Positions 63,726 to 64,000 of a stretch of 64,000 nucleotides of DNA are shown piece by piece (the stretch's first letter is position 1; each line of letters starts with the position of its first letter). The position numbers were made by a program, and so were the translations under genes. The DNA is taken from NCBI GenBank assembly GCA_047518265.1, contig JAKZRG010000060.1, forward strand, positions 1-64,000, read 5' to 3'. Under the pieces are notes generated by a model. That model was not told where the DNA came from. It was given only the letters and a program-made list of their open reading frames with translations, and made no database searches. The DNA is from Oceanospirillum sp047518265. GTDB lineage: Bacteria; Pseudomonadota; Gammaproteobacteria; Pseudomonadales; Halomonadaceae.

Positions 63726-64000
63726 TTAATTTGTTGCGCCGACTTTCCAGCTTTCTAGTAGATCTTTATAAGCTACCGTTTCACCCTGAGGTTTTTCGTT
63801 AGCCAGTTTGGCTTTTGGTGATCCAGGTTTGCTTAACCATTCCTGAGGATCAACTTTGGCGTTTAGCTGTGGGCCACATTCACCTTGAACACCCGCACGC
63901 TCCAGACGTTTCAGCACTTTATCTTGCGCAGCTGCTAAACCATCCAATGCTTTCTGAGGTGATTTCTCACCATTAGCCGCTTCTGCAATATACTGCCACC
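63726..64000 (-). CDS. C-terminal part of a carbohydrate-type ABC substrate-binding protein
   Basis: The frame is open to the window edge. It reads WQYIAEAANGEKSPQKALDG, then LAAAQDKVLKRLERAGVQGECGP and ends with KLANEKPQGETVAYKDLLESWK. This helical end with the EWLSKPGSPKAKLANEKPQG-type tail is typical of extracellular solute-binding proteins of the sorbitol/mannitol class. The N-terminal part lies outside the window. It lies upstream of pfkA and points the same way. Confidence 0.65.
   Translation of the reverse strand, partial: WQYIAEAANGEKSPQKALDGLAAAQDKVLKRLERAGVQGECGPQLNAKVDPQEWLSKPGSPKAKLANEKPQGETVAYKDLLESWKVGATN

Noticed and set aside
1..64000. CRISPR array, rRNA, tRNA, prophage or complete insertion sequence
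   Set aside because: No regular spaced repeats, no rRNA cores, no cloverleaf and no transposase other than the Rpn-family gene were found on reading.

Overview
The window looks like the chromosome of a heterotrophic marine gammaproteobacterium, probably Oceanospirillales-like. This is inferred from gene content (DUF2789 protein, PotF/SpeB polyamine genes, NhaR-like and MocR-like regulators, NemA-type reductase, TRAP-free ABC uptake, many one- and two-component regulators) and moderate GC with compact intergenic spaces. No rRNA, tRNA, CRISPR array, integrase or complete insertion sequence was recognised. The genus cannot be fixed from the sequence alone.

Bases 1-6000 are an AT-rich accessory island. 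Read on the minus strand it holds a SIR2 / P-loop / TPR protein, a complete attC-type recombination site, a PIN-like nuclease gene, a decayed group II intron (opposite strand) that seems to have split a second attC, a HigB toxin with a HigA antitoxin fused to an ImmA/IrrE-type metalloprotease, and a broken BrnT/BrnA module. This is the layout of a gene-cassette array (integron-like, integrase not in the window) loaded with defence and toxin-antitoxin genes. The SIR2-STAND plus PIN-like pair is the best candidate for an undescribed system.

6000-19700 holds a conserved hypothetical gene, an Rpn-family nuclease, a highly expressed class III aminotransferase, a MITE-like palindrome, a 1601-residue hybrid histidine kinase, a LuxR-type regulator, a second toxin-antitoxin pair (MqsR-like toxin; antitoxin combining a Zn-ribbon with RHH-like segments), a dCache chemoreceptor and a small zinc-ribbon membrane protein.

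19700-29500 is catabolic. An operon for an HpaD-like extradiol dioxygenase, a GlcG/HbpS-family protein and an aldehyde dehydrogenase is driven by a clear promoter overlapped by a 13-bp inverted repeat. It is followed by a Bcr/CflA-type exporter, an orphan polyamine-binding protein (PotF), agmatinase (SpeB), and an old-yellow-enzyme gene divergent from its LysR regulator. 29500-37600 is a full RND efflux operon (outer-membrane lipoprotein, membrane fusion protein, RND pump) with its own response regulator and sensor kinase. A YefM/YoeB module follows, then a repeat-rich stretch.

39100-50800 mixes housekeeping-like and regulatory genes: YbfF-like esterase, DOPA-type dioxygenase, alpha/beta hydrolase, DUF2789, a glutamine amidotransferase, a TPR-LicD transferase coupled to a cytidylyltransferase, a PLP aminotransferase divergent from a MocR regulator, an XRE regulator and an SMP-30-like propeller. 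50800-64000 holds a GMC oxidoreductase/MFS operon divergent from an AraC regulator, a porin, an NhaR-like regulator, a NemA-type reductase, an amino-acid ABC transporter (binding protein, permease, ATPase with a terminator after the first gene), phosphofructokinase and the 3' end of a sugar-type binding protein.
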